Assembly: GCA_900143615.1 (NCBI GenBank)
Contig: FREU01000002.1
Coordinates: 538,663-602,662, forward strand
From: Rhodobacteraceae bacterium Alg231-30
GTDB taxonomy: Bacteria; Pseudomonadota; Alphaproteobacteria; Rhodobacterales; Rhodobacteraceae
Reading direction: 5' to 3'
DNA length: 64,000 nt
Positions 15,462 to 24,400 of the stretch are shown one piece after another. The notes under the pieces were generated by a model, which saw only the letters and a program-made list of their open reading frames with translations, made no database searches and had not been told where the DNA came from. Position 1 is the first letter of the stretch. Every line of letters begins with the position of its first letter. The position numbers and the translations under genes were made by a program.

Positions 15462-16301
15462 ATGATCTACAAATATTGCGCATTTATCGACATTCTTGGA
15501 TTTCGGCAGATACTGAAAGACTTTGATCGCGCCAACCAAATTTACTCAGAGCTCTTAACCGTGATGGCGCAAGAGGATCTGATTTACAAATCAACAGCCC
15601 AATTGCGCTGGGAAGAGGTGTCAAAAACACTGCAGAAGGAAACTGGAAAAACCGCAAAGACTATGCAAAACATTCCAGAAATTAAAATTATGTCGGACGC
15701 AATCGTCATCTCAGATGAAAGCTGGCCCACCGTATTCGATGCAGCCAAAAATGTGCAAGCCGAACTATTTAAGAAGAACATTCTGTGCCGCGGCGCAATA
15801 TCCTTTGGAAAGCACAAATCTGAAGCAACCGACGCTGGCTATGCAGTGGTCAGTCAAGCTCTTTCTGCCGCTTACGAAGCTGAATCCAAAGATGCCATCT
15901 ACCCGCGAATAATTCTGGATTCCGCTTGCTTAACGGCAATCGCACGAGAGTACCGCGCGGGAGCATCGTGGAACCGGATGTATATCCGCAACATCATAGT
16001 AGACAGCGCAAACACTTACTTTTTGCCTTTCGATTTCTCGCGTCATGACAACCCTCCAAAATTCCTCAATGAACAGATGAAAGAGGCAAAATCCCCAAGC
16101 GTGATTTCGAAGGTCAAGTGGCTCATTGAGTTCTATGATTATTTAGGAGAACTCACAAGTTCTCAGCAAGCCCGCATATCGCCAGTTACATATCGTTCTT
16201 TCAAGAATTTTTCAAACGGCGAGATTACTTACGCCCTTTCAAATCCCCAACGGGATCTTTTTGGCGAGAACGGCCTACTAAGATTCTATCACTACAATTA
16301 G
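15462..16301 (+). CDS. Orphan nucleotide-cyclase-like (cyclase homology domain) protein
   Basis: A 279-residue soluble protein. The N-terminus reads YCAFIDILGFRQIL: a hydrophobic strand ending in Asp10 followed by LGF, like the first metal-binding Asp of class III cyclases (F-x-D-I-x-G-F). A second strand, IMSDAIVIS, places Asp79 where the second metal ligand is expected. RGAISFGK and GYAVVSQALSAAYEAES follow as in cyclase homology domains. The residue pattern is visible; nucleotide cyclase activity is inferred. I recall many similar stand-alone hypotheticals in accessory regions, and Pycsar cyclases share the fold, but no Pycsar-type effector is adjacent. The gene is low in GC compared with its neighbours, consistent with transfer. 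Confidence 0.55.
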   Translation: MIYKYCAFIDILGFRQILKDFDRANQIYSELLTVMAQEDLIYKSTAQLRWEEVSKTLQKETGKTAKTMQNIPEIKIMSDAIVISDESWPTVFDAAKNVQAELFKKNILCRGAISFGKHKSEATDAGYAVVSQALSAAYEAESKDAIYPRIILDSACLTAIAREYRAGASWNRMYIRNIIVDSANTYFLPFDFSRHDNPPKFLNEQMKEAKSPSVISKVKWLIEFYDYLGELTSSQQARISPVTYRSFKNFSNGEITYALSNPQRDLFGENGLLRFYHYN

Positions 16302-16651
16302 TGCACCTATACCGGTGTCAGGTCATTTTGGCACGCCAACACATAGGCCATGCGGCGGTCGGCCGCCTTCGGCATTTTGCATGACATAAAACTGCTCATG
16401 CGCTCCGGCGCTTTGCTGCATTCCTTGGGCAGATCCGCCACTGCGACCGCCTTCACATAAGCGGTTCGGTCCGCGCCTTAGGCAATCTTGGGGGTATCCT
16501 TTTCGAGTGCAGCTAGCGATACCCCTATTCGTACCCTCTTTTGGGGTAGATGCCACCGAACGGCACTGGACCGCCTCGGACGTCAAAGATGGGTAAAGCC
16601 CATAAATTATTGACTATTATGGACTAATACAGACGTATACGGAAAGAATTA
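16302..16651. other. Gap before tRNA-Phe, no supported gene
   Basis: 350 bases. A minus-strand frame at 16323-16586 is open but its translation is compositionally odd and matches nothing I know. The stretch adjoins the 3' end of tRNA-Phe, a common insertion point for mobile DNA, but I found no second copy of the tRNA end in the window. Confidence 0.35.
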
Positions 16652-16726
16652 TGGTGCCCAGGGGCGGAATCGAACCACCGACACGAGGATTTTCAATCCA
16701 CTGCTCTACCCCTGAGCTACCCGGGC
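16652..16726 (-). tRNA. tRNA-Phe (GAA anticodon)
   Basis: A 75-base cloverleaf on the minus strand with CCA encoded. The acceptor arms GCCCGGG and CCTGGGC pair (with one G-T wobble), the D-arm has AGCTCAGGGGTAGAGC, the anticodon loop is TTGAAAA (GAA), and the T-arm has GGTTCGATTCC. It lies downstream of yacG on the same strand, a common order in Rhodobacteraceae. Confidence 0.95.
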
Positions 16727-16806
16727 ACCGGAGAACGATCACTCGTTCGGGTTTGCGCGTTCTATGATAGGCTGAAGGGGGTGTCCAGAGCTTTTTGGCA
16801 AAAAAT

Positions 16807-17001
16807 TCAGTGCAAAGGCGAAGAGTTGCGCGATGCTGCTTCCCCAGCTTCAAGAGCCGCTTCCTCTGCGTCTTCTTCACGTTGGGATGGTACCGCGTAT
16901 TGGCCGCTCATCCACTTGCCAAGATCAATGTCAGCGCAGCGCTTTGAACAAAAAGGACGATAAGTCTGAACTGTATCCTTGGCACATATGGGGCAACTCA
17001 T
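16807..17001 (-). CDS. yacG: DNA gyrase inhibitor YacG
   Basis: A 64-residue zinc protein with Cys3-x2-Cys6 (CPIC) and a second pair in FCSKRCADIDLGKWMSGQYAVP, the full YacG signature. YacG binds GyrB and inhibits gyrase. The acidic tail after residue 40 is typical of alphaproteobacterial members. Its ATG overlaps the RNase E/G stop by four bases, so it is the last gene of the maf-RNase-yacG run. Confidence 0.93.
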   Translation of the reverse strand: MSCPICAKDTVQTYRPFCSKRCADIDLGKWMSGQYAVPSQREEDAEEAALEAGEAASRNSSPLH

Positions 17002-18020
17002 TTCAACACCTCTGCCAGCGGGGCACGTGCACGTTTGCGTTGAAGCTCATAGTGGCCCAACGGCGTCCAGCCCACCAATGTCGTGTCAATTGTATCGGAT
17101 CGGAAAGCGCCTCTCAGCGCGCTCTCAAATCCACGGCGCTCCTTCTTGGACATTGGCGCAAGATCAAGGACCACCTGTCCGCCCAGACCGCGCACGCGCA
17201 ACGCACGTGGCAACATGCGGGCTGCTGCGAAGTTCGCGCGGGTGCCTGCCGCAGGAGAGGTGTCTCCTCCGGTGTTCACATCCACCGCAACCAGTGCACG
17301 GGTGGGTTCGACAAACATTGAGGCCCCGCCATCAAGCGCCACTTGATCCCCGCGAGCGTCTTCAAGCGCATCCAACACCCCGTGGGTTTCAAAACTACCC
17401 GCCTCAGTCACCACTTCTGCGGGATCAGACCAATCTCGCCACGCCGTGACGTGCGGTCCGTCGCCATCGATCAGTTTCTCAGCTGGGCCCTCTGAATCAC
17501 GGCGAACCTGTTCAGCCAAATCCAGCATTGCAGTGATGTCTTCAGCGATCTCTTCAGGTTCCACACCCTCACAGGCCGACCGCAATATGAGGCCCATACC
17601 AGCCTCACCAGCGACGTCATGGGCAATCGCCAAAATTGCATCGCGCACGTCGTCGTCGCGGATCGAGCGGCTAACATTGATCCCCGGAGCATCAGGCGTC
17701 ACAATCGCGTAACGGCTCTTAAACAAGACTTTCTGCGTGACTGGAATGGCCTTACCCGGTTCCGCCAAACCCGTGACTTGCACCAACATCGTATCACCCG
17801 GCGCCAAGCCTTTAACTTGGCGCAGGAATACATTGCCATCTGGCGTCTTCAAGAACATACCGCCCTGCCCTTTGACAGGACGATCCGCGATGGCGCGATA
17901 GATGGTGCCTGGGCGCGGCGCATCGCCGTCGACCAGAATATCGTCAAGCTTGCCATCCACCATCAACGCAGCAGCTTCGCGCCCATCGATGTGGTCAAGA
18001 ACTATCTGACGGCCCTTCAT
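16998..18020 (-). CDS. Ribonuclease E/G family protein (short form)
   Basis: A 340-residue RNase E/G-type protein, shorter than full RNase G or E. It has an N-terminal S1-like part ([49 protein letters not shown]), then [13 protein letters not shown], and the catalytic region with [11 protein letters not shown], followed by [27 protein letters not shown] 18020 is chosen (GGA upstream, and the domain starts there); the frame upstream to 18176 encodes unlikely sequence. It overlaps maf before it and yacG after it by four bases each. The C-terminal zinc-link and scaffold parts of RNase E are absent. Confidence 0.88.
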   Translation of the reverse strand: MKGRQIVLDHIDGREAAALMVDGKLDDILVDGDAPRPGTIYRAIADRPVKGQGGMFLKTPDGNVFLRQVKGLAPGDTMLVQVTGLAEPGKAIPVTQKVLFKSRYAIVTPDAPGINVSRSIRDDDVRDAILAIAHDVAGEAGMGLILRSACEGVEPEEIAEDITAMLDLAEQVRRDSEGPAEKLIDGDGPHVTAWRDWSDPAEVVTEAGSFETHGVLDALEDARGDQVALDGGASMFVEPTRALVAVDVNTGGDTSPAAGTRANFAAARMLPRALRVRGLGGQVVLDLAPMSKKERRGFESALRGAFRSDTIDTTLVGWTPLGHYELQRKRARAPLAEVLK

Positions 18021-18595
18021 GTGCGATCCTTCCAAACGGGGTAGCCTGCTGCTTGCAGCAGGCCCACGGTTTCGGCCACTGGCAGGCCAACAATACCAGT
18101 AAAACTCCCACTGATCCACGGAATGAACGCACCCGCGGGGCCTTGGATAGCATATCCCCCCGCCTTGCCTTGCCAATCATTTGTCGCAAGGTAGGCGTTC
18201 AATTCTTCGTCTGACAGGCGCTTCATTTTGACGTCACTGACAACATCGCGCTCCCAGATTTGGTCGCCGCGTCGTACAGCCACAGCCGTGATCACGCGAT
18301 GACGACGGCCAGACAAAGACAGCAAAAACTCTGCAGCTTCAGCAGCATCACGCGGTTTGCCCAAAATACGACGCCCTAAGGCAACTGTGGTGTCCGCACA
18401 CAACACGATGTCATCTGCATCAGCCACCACTGCCTCGGCCTTTTGCCGTGCAATGCGCTGGCAATAAGGTCGCGGGAGTTCGTTTTTCAGAGGGTCTTCG
18501 TTGATATCGGGCGGGCGGATATCCTCCGCCACAACCCCGATTTGCGCCAGCAATTCCCGGCGGCGCGGGCTACCCGAGCCGAGGATCAGTTTCAT
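18017..18595 (-). CDS. maf: Maf family nucleotide pyrophosphatase
   Basis: A 192-residue Maf protein that hydrolyses non-canonical or modified nucleoside triphosphates and may affect division. It begins [18 protein letters not shown], the diagnostic P-loop-like S-x-S-x-R-R block, and continues with [26 protein letters not shown] and [25 protein letters not shown] 18595 is preferred: GAGG lies upstream and it places the motif at the N-terminus, whereas the TTG at 18616 adds seven residues. The stop overlaps the RNase start by four bases. Confidence 0.92.
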   Translation of the reverse strand: MKLILGSGSPRRRELLAQIGVVAEDIRPPDINEDPLKNELPRPYCQRIARQKAEAVVADADDIVLCADTTVALGRRILGKPRDAAEAAEFLLSLSGRRHRVITAVAVRRGDQIWERDVVSDVKMKRLSDEELNAYLATNDWQGKAGGYAIQGPAGAFIPWISGSFTGIVGLPVAETVGLLQAAGYPVWKDRT

Positions 18596-18638
18596 GCCAA
18601 ACCTCGATTCTGCCAACTTTGGGCATTTGGGCAGCTGC

Positions 18639-18857
18639 TTATTTAAAGCGGTAGTTGATCCGGCCTTTGGTCAGATCATAAGGTGTCATTTCGACTTGCA
18701 CTTTGTCGCCGGCCAGAACGCGGATGCGGTTTTTGCGCATCTTGCCTGCCGTATGTGCGATGATCTCATGGCCGTTTTCCAGCTCGACCCGAAACGTCGC
18801 GTTCGGCAGGAGTTCCTTCACGACACCGGGAAATTCGAGCAGTTCTTCCTTGGCCAT
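18639..18857 (-). CDS. infA: Translation initiation factor IF-1
   Basis: A 72-residue OB-fold protein, the normal length for IF-1, with the full family sequence ([56 protein letters not shown]). It binds the A site of the 30S subunit during initiation. It lies 43 bases upstream of maf and is the conserved third gene of the UPF0262-phosphatase-infA-maf run. Confidence 0.97.
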   Translation of the reverse strand: MAKEELLEFPGVVKELLPNATFRVELENGHEIIAHTAGKMRKNRIRVLAGDKVQVEMTPYDLTKGRINYRFK

Positions 18858-18985
18858 GGTCTCTCCATATCTTTAACCACCCGCAGAGTCGCGGGATGCC
18901 CCTAAATGGGGTGATATTCTCTGATTTACAAGGGTAAACTCAGCGCGGCCAATGATATGTGACCGGATCGTAACGCCGCGCGGTT

Positions 18986-19465
18986 TTACGCCTTGCCGAC
19001 ACCTTCGGCTCCGTCACCCCATCGCTGGTCTAAATAAGCGACAATTTCATCGCGCGACTTTCGATACGCGTCCAGCTTATCCTCACGGGCTTCACCAATC
19101 CCAGAAGGATCTGACACCGGCCAAAACTCCAACTGCATGTGATAAAAACGCGTCAATCGCTCGGCTTCGGCACGGCTAGAGGGGGTTAGGGCAACAACAA
19201 GATCAAAAGAAGAAAGTTGATCTCCCCATTTTTCCATATCTTCAAAGCTACGGGATCTGTGACGTGACAGCTCAACCCCGAGTTCTTCACAAACAGAAAT
19301 CGCAAAACCGTCCACATCCAGATCACTGCGAATACCGGCAGATTGGACATACACGTCCTGACCAAAGAATTTTTTCATGATGCCCTCAGCCATTGGCGAA
19401 CGCACCGCGTTATGGTCACAACAAAACAAAACAGACTGAGGAAGCGCTTGGACCAACGATATCAC
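18986..19465 (-). CDS. Low-molecular-weight protein-tyrosine-phosphatase-like protein
   Basis: A 159-residue LMW-PTP/arsenate-reductase-fold protein. The phosphate-binding loop is CDHNAVRS (Cys16-x5-Arg22), right after the first strand, followed by PMAEGIMKKFFG. The general-acid Asp is in FWPVSDPSG. GTG 19465 is chosen because it overlaps the UPF0262 stop (GTGA) and has GGAG five bases upstream; a TTG at 19486 is less likely. It is co-transcribed with UPF0262 and probably with infA. Whether it acts on phosphotyrosine is unknown. Confidence 0.88.
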   Translation of the reverse strand: MISLVQALPQSVLFCCDHNAVRSPMAEGIMKKFFGQDVYVQSAGIRSDLDVDGFAISVCEELGVELSRHRSRSFEDMEKWGDQLSSFDLVVALTPSSRAEAERLTRFYHMQLEFWPVSDPSGIGEAREDKLDAYRKSRDEIVAYLDQRWGDGAEGVGKA

Positions 19466-19941
19466 GCTCCGAAATGCAAAACGCAAATCAGCGTGAACAG
19501 CCGCCTTGCTGTATCGGTATCAATATCAGCTTTTCCTTCCAGCCGCTCCTGGACAACACGTGCGCCTTCATTGTGAATGCCACGTCGCGCCATATCGATG
19601 GTTTCAATCTGGCTCGGCGGCAAGGATCGCACAGCGTCAAAGTAGCTTTCACAAATCGCCCAATAGTCTTTCACGACTTGGCGAAACGGCGACAAACTGA
19701 GGTGAAACTCAACAGCCTTGTCTCCTGTCTCCGTGCTGACATCAAAAACGAGACGTTTCTCACGGATCGAGAGCTCAACAGCATACGGCCCGTCCGGCGC
19801 GACGCGATCATCGCGCTTGGGCAAGTCGAAGTGGTTCTCTTCCAAGAGGTCGAAAATCGCCACCTTCCGCTCCTGATCGATCTCAGGAGTCGGCGGTGGA
19901 AGGTTTCGGTCATCAATTTCTATGCGACTGATATGAGACAT
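19462..19941 (-). CDS. UPF0262 family protein
   Basis: A 159-residue protein matching UPF0262, known mainly in alphaproteobacteria: ISRIEIDDRNLPPPTPEIDQERKVAIFDLLEEN, GPYAVELSIREKRLVFDV, SLSPFRQVVKDYWAICESYFDAVR and IDMARRGIHNEGARVVQERLEGKADIDTDTARRLFTLICVLHF. The function is unknown. It usually follows hisD; here hisD is about 10.5 kb away on the other strand. Confidence 0.93.
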   Translation of the reverse strand: MSHISRIEIDDRNLPPPTPEIDQERKVAIFDLLEENHFDLPKRDDRVAPDGPYAVELSIREKRLVFDVSTETGDKAVEFHLSLSPFRQVVKDYWAICESYFDAVRSLPPSQIETIDMARRGIHNEGARVVQERLEGKADIDTDTARRLFTLICVLHFGA

Positions 19942-20059
19942 GTTGCATCTCTATTGTTTAGCTTGGCAATCAGTACCGCAGGAAAGGTATTTCGGCAATG
20001 CGGCCGTAAACCTCAGCCTGCAGGAAACTTCACAACAACGCCGCCTATCCAGATCTTGT

Positions 20060-21205
20060 TTAACCCAGACTGCGCAGAAGTTCGGGCGAAGGTGTTCCGG
20101 TGGCGGGCACGCCAATACGCGATTGGTATGCGGAAATTGCTTCCTGACTCTTGGGGCCAATCACACCATCCGCGCCACCTGTATCAAATCCAGCTGCTGT
20201 CAGCTTTTCTTGCAGCGATATACGATCATCCTTAGTCAACCCATTGGCATCCGGTGGAAATTTTCCGCGCAGCGGACCACCACCTGCAATACGGTCTGCC
20301 AAATGCCCCACGCCAATCGCATAACTGTCGGAATTATTGTAGCGCTTTATCACGTCAAAATTGCTGGTAACAACAAAGGTTGGGCCGCCTTCCTGCGGCT
20401 GCAAAGTGCGGCCAGACGGCGCACCCGCACCGCTTTCTGCACCCCAGCGCAGTCCGCGTGTCCATCCGTTGCGTTGCAGATATGCAGCAGTAGATGCCAA
20501 GGCATCGGATGGATCTTCTGACCAAATGTCGCGCCGACCATCTCCTGTGAAATCTACAGCAAAGGCTTGGTAAGATGTGGGTATGAATTGGGTGTGCCCC
20601 ATAGCGCCAGCCCAGCTTCCAGTCATACGAGCGGCGGGTATATCGCCGTTTTGCAGTATTTCCAAAGCCGCGATCAATTGTTTTTCAAAAAAACTGCCGC
20701 GCCGCCCGTCATACGCCAGTGTCGATGTCGCGGAAATCACCGAAACATCCCCGCGCCGCTCACCATAGTAGCTCTCAAGCCCCCAAATGGCTGCGATAAT
20801 CTCGGCATCCACACCATAGGTGCTTTCTAGCGAGCTCAAGGTTGCTCGGTGGCGGGCGTATGCCGCCCGGCCTTTCGAGACGCGCTCATCTGATGCAGCG
20901 ATCGACAGATAGTCCTCCAATGTGCGGGTAAATTCGGTCTGATTGCGGTCTCGCGACACCACTCCGGGTAGGTAACCAGCACCCCGGAACGCGGACGACA
21001 GGGTGCTTTGAGAGATTCCCTTTGCCAGCGCCCGTTGCTGAAACGACGAAACCCAAGCGTCATATCCCGCATTACGCACTGGGCGCAGGTCCTCGGGTAA
21101 ACCGCTAGGCTCTGCAATGCTGGGGGATTTCAAAGTGCTGTTTGTGCACGCTGTAAGGCCCAGCGCCGCAACGCCAAAGCTAAAGTGCCGTCTCGAGATA
21201 CTCAT
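20060..21205 (-). CDS. Lytic murein transglycosylase (SLT_2/MltB type) with peptidoglycan-binding domain
   Basis: A 381-residue exported enzyme that cleaves peptidoglycan glycan strands. It has a lipoprotein-like signal (SRRHFSFGVAALGLTAC, lipobox LTAC) and an SLT_2 catalytic domain with SRDRNQTEF, AAIWGLESYYG (catalytic Glu), SWAGAMGHTQFIPTSYQAFAVDFTGDGRRDIW and AYLQRNGW. A C-terminal PG_binding_1 domain follows (LQEKLTAAGFDTGGADGVIGPKSQEAISAYQ). ATG 21205 gives the cleanest signal peptide; ATG 21220 is an alternative. It is not obviously in an operon. Confidence 0.9.
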   Translation of the reverse strand: MSISRRHFSFGVAALGLTACTNSTLKSPSIAEPSGLPEDLRPVRNAGYDAWVSSFQQRALAKGISQSTLSSAFRGAGYLPGVVSRDRNQTEFTRTLEDYLSIAASDERVSKGRAAYARHRATLSSLESTYGVDAEIIAAIWGLESYYGERRGDVSVISATSTLAYDGRRGSFFEKQLIAALEILQNGDIPAARMTGSWAGAMGHTQFIPTSYQAFAVDFTGDGRRDIWSEDPSDALASTAAYLQRNGWTRGLRWGAESGAGAPSGRTLQPQEGGPTFVVTSNFDVIKRYNNSDSYAIGVGHLADRIAGGGPLRGKFPPDANGLTKDDRISLQEKLTAAGFDTGGADGVIGPKSQEAISAYQSRIGVPATGTPSPELLRSLG

Positions 21206-21370
21206 GCCTGATTTACCCATACTTGTGTCTGCCCGATGAACCACCCAAATCGCTTTGACGCCTTTCGGCTTGTTTGGGCTTTCCTAAAAGGTGACAGATA
21301 AACCATCGGCGGCCAAGTAGATGTCATGCAGTTTCATAATATGGGCATGTCTTTGCAGCATTTGTCAGCG

Positions 21371-21406
21371 CAAAAAAGAAAAGGGCCGACCCCACGTCGA
21401 CCCTTT
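21371..21406 (-). terminator. Rho-independent terminator of the RTX/Hint gene
   Basis: An 11-bp stem with one mismatch (21380-21390 with 21396-21406) and a five-base loop, followed on the minus strand by TTTTCTTTTTTG. It lies about 30 bases past the stop. Confidence 0.85.
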
Positions 21407-21434
21407 CCCAAGCGAAACAGTATGTCCTTCGGTA

Positions 21435-24400
21435 TCAGCTGATCAGCTTCGCCTCGTGACGTTTCAGTGTTAGGCGCGCTGCGCTGTAGGCTTCCAGCCC
21501 TTCGGGCATGCGCAGATCCGGGAACAACGTATAGATTTCTTCACGCTGGTCGTGATCAATGCCTTCGATCGAATATTCACCCGGCTGGAAGCTCTCGCTC
21601 CATGCACCGTCTGCCAGCACCACTTCGTGATGATCGCACATAAAGTGAATGTATTCGATGCCCACCGCGTCGATCTGCTCCACCCCATCGAGGTGTGTCA
21701 GATGTTTGGCAGCCACCAGAACTTCGCGTTCGTCAAACAGCAACTCGGCCTCTTGAGACACGACCAACATACGGTGACTTGGAGACACCATCATATCGCG
21801 CTCTGGCTGGTTTGGACCCAAGGCACCCTGCTTGATAAGGATCGGGCGCAGTTTGGGGTTTGCCAAAAGCTCTTGCCCTGTGAGGCGCTTTTTGCCCGCC
21901 CAGCGGATTGTCTGAAGACCATTGTCACGAGTTACGACCTGATCACCTTCTTCAAGGTTCTCCACCGCAACTTCACCAGTTGGCGTCAGAATGCGCGTAC
22001 CTGGGGTAAAGCAGACGATTTCGATGTTCTCGAAGGAAAGCGTACCCGTGACCCCACCGGAACTATCAAGGAACTCAACAGTACCGTCATAACCGTTGCC
22101 ATCGCTGTCGGTTACGAGATCCACAAAGCGGTAATCTACGCCCTGCTCTCCAACGGCCGTGAGGTCAAAGCTATCGTTGTCGTCTCCGCCGTCTCCGCCG
22201 AGGATTTCATCGCCGATACCTTCTTCCGCCGAACCGATCTGGAATACATCGGCATCGTCGCCACCGGACAGTACGTCGGCACCCACACCACCGGAAATGA
22301 CATCGTCACCGGCGCCGCCGGATACCGTATCATCACCTTCCTGACCATAGATGGTGTCGCTGCCGTCTCCGCCGTCGATGGAGTCATTGCCTGGCTCCAA
22401 GGCCAAAGCGTCGTCAAAATCACCTGGTCGGTCGACCACGGCACCAGTCGCTAGATCAAGGTCTTCTTCACCGTAAATGATGTCGTCGCCGTCGCCGCCA
22501 GTAATGGTGTCTCCACCGATACCACCGCCGATACTATCGTTATCATCGCCGCCATCGATCAGATCTCCACCGGAGGACCCAACGAGGATGTCATCGCCGT
22601 CGCCACCGGAAATAGTGTCCGGTGTCTGCCCCACAGATGGGACACCAACAACGCCCGGCGTACCACCGGTTATTGCGTCATTCCCCGCGCCGCCTTCAAG
22701 GGTATCTTCTCCAGCGCCACCGATAATAAGGTCATTACCTCCGCCGCCATCGATGCTATCGCCGCCAATACCGCCAATCAGGGTATCGTCGCCAATTCCT
22801 GCGATAACTTGGTTGTTGCCGGATCCAGCATCAACATAGTTCGCACCGTCGCCGGTCGAGATGATGTCGTCGCCGTCACCACCAAGGATCGAGTCGTCGC
22901 CACCGCCGCCTGACAAAAGGTCGGAGCCTTGGCCACCATCTAATGTGTCAGCGCCTTCACCGCCAAACAATGCGTCAGAGTCCGCTTCACCCAGAAGCAT
23001 GTCGTCGCCTTCACCACCAAGGATAGTATCGCCTTGATCGCCGCCATAAATGACGTCAGCGCCCTCTTCTCCGTAGAGTTTATCAGTACCCAAGCCGCCG
23101 AAGATCGTATCGTCACCTTCGCCGCCTGCAACATCATCAAACCCGGCACCCGCGTCGATCGAGTCATTGCCCGCGCCGCCATGCACCACATCATCGCCAT
23201 GACCGGACAATACTGTGTCATCACCATCTCCCGCAGCGACCGCGTCGCGGTTATCCCCGCGCGGTGTCCCGCCGGGATCTGAGAAGAAGCTGGAAGGAAC
23301 AGTCGAGTCCAAGGCTTCGTCTAGGAAGTTGTCCAGCGCATCGTAATTGTCGATCATGTCGCCATCGGGATCGCCAACATATGTTGCATCGATCAGGTCA
23401 TCACCGTCGGTTCCATCGACAATGCCGTCCAAAGTACCCGTATCAACAATTACAACGTTTTCGATGTTGATAAACGTGGTTGTAATACCCGTACGTACAC
23501 CACCGTCATCTAGATAATGAACAACACCATTTTCAGGGTTCCCAGCGTCATATTCGACCTCAGCGTCGCCCAACACGCGGAGCGTGTCGAAGTCATCTCC
23601 ACCCTCGCTGCCATCGACAAACTGATTGTCTTGCCCAACGACAATAATGGTATCGCGATCATCGCCACCGGTCACTTGGTCTTCACCGGGACCGGTCGAG
23701 ATCAAGTCATCTCCAGCACCACCGTCGATCGTATCGTCACCATCGTTGGCCACCAAAGTGTCCGCGCCGTCGCCACCCAGAAGAACGTCGTCTCCAGGAT
23801 TGCCTTCTAGGAAGTCATCTCCGGCACCACCGTCCAGCGTGTCATTGCCGCCACCGGCGTCCAATTGGTCATTGCCTGCGCCACCCTTCATCAGGTCGTC
23901 GCCTTGCGAGCCATCCAAGATGTCATCACCAGCGCCGCCTTCAAGCGTGTCGTTGCCGTCGCCGCCGCTAATATTGTCGTCACCTTCGCCACCAACGGCA
24001 CGGTCATCGCCCGCACCACCAGTCAGCGTGTCGTCGCCGTCGCGGCCCAACACAAGGTCATCGCCCAACAGACCTTCGACATAATCGTTGCCATCGCCGC
24101 CGGTCATGCTGTCGTTACCCGCGCCACCGCCGATCACGTCATCTCCGTCACCGCCAAAGACGATATCGTCACCGGCACCGGCAACCACTGTATCATCGCC
24201 ACCATAGGCCACGATAATGTCGTCATCTTCCGCCATCGTCGGGAAAATATTGTCCTGATTATCGACAAAATCGCCGTCTGGATCGCCATCGTAAACGCCA
24301 TCGATCAATTCGGCGTCAGCAGTCCCTTCAACGATGCCGTCACGATCACGATCGGACAACTCGTCATAAAGGATGTTTTCGATATCTGTGAATTCAAAGG

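Noticed and set aside
16302-16726. Island integrated at tRNA-Phe
   Set aside because: The accessory zone ends near the tRNA 3' end, but I could not find a second copy of the tRNA end or an integrase, so no boundary is claimed.
21552-22454. 300-codon plus-strand frame opposite the RTX/Hint gene
   Set aside because: It lies wholly antisense to the RTX/Hint gene; repetitive GC-rich codons of RTX repeats open long frames on the other strand. The same applies to the plus-strand frames at 22477-24485.
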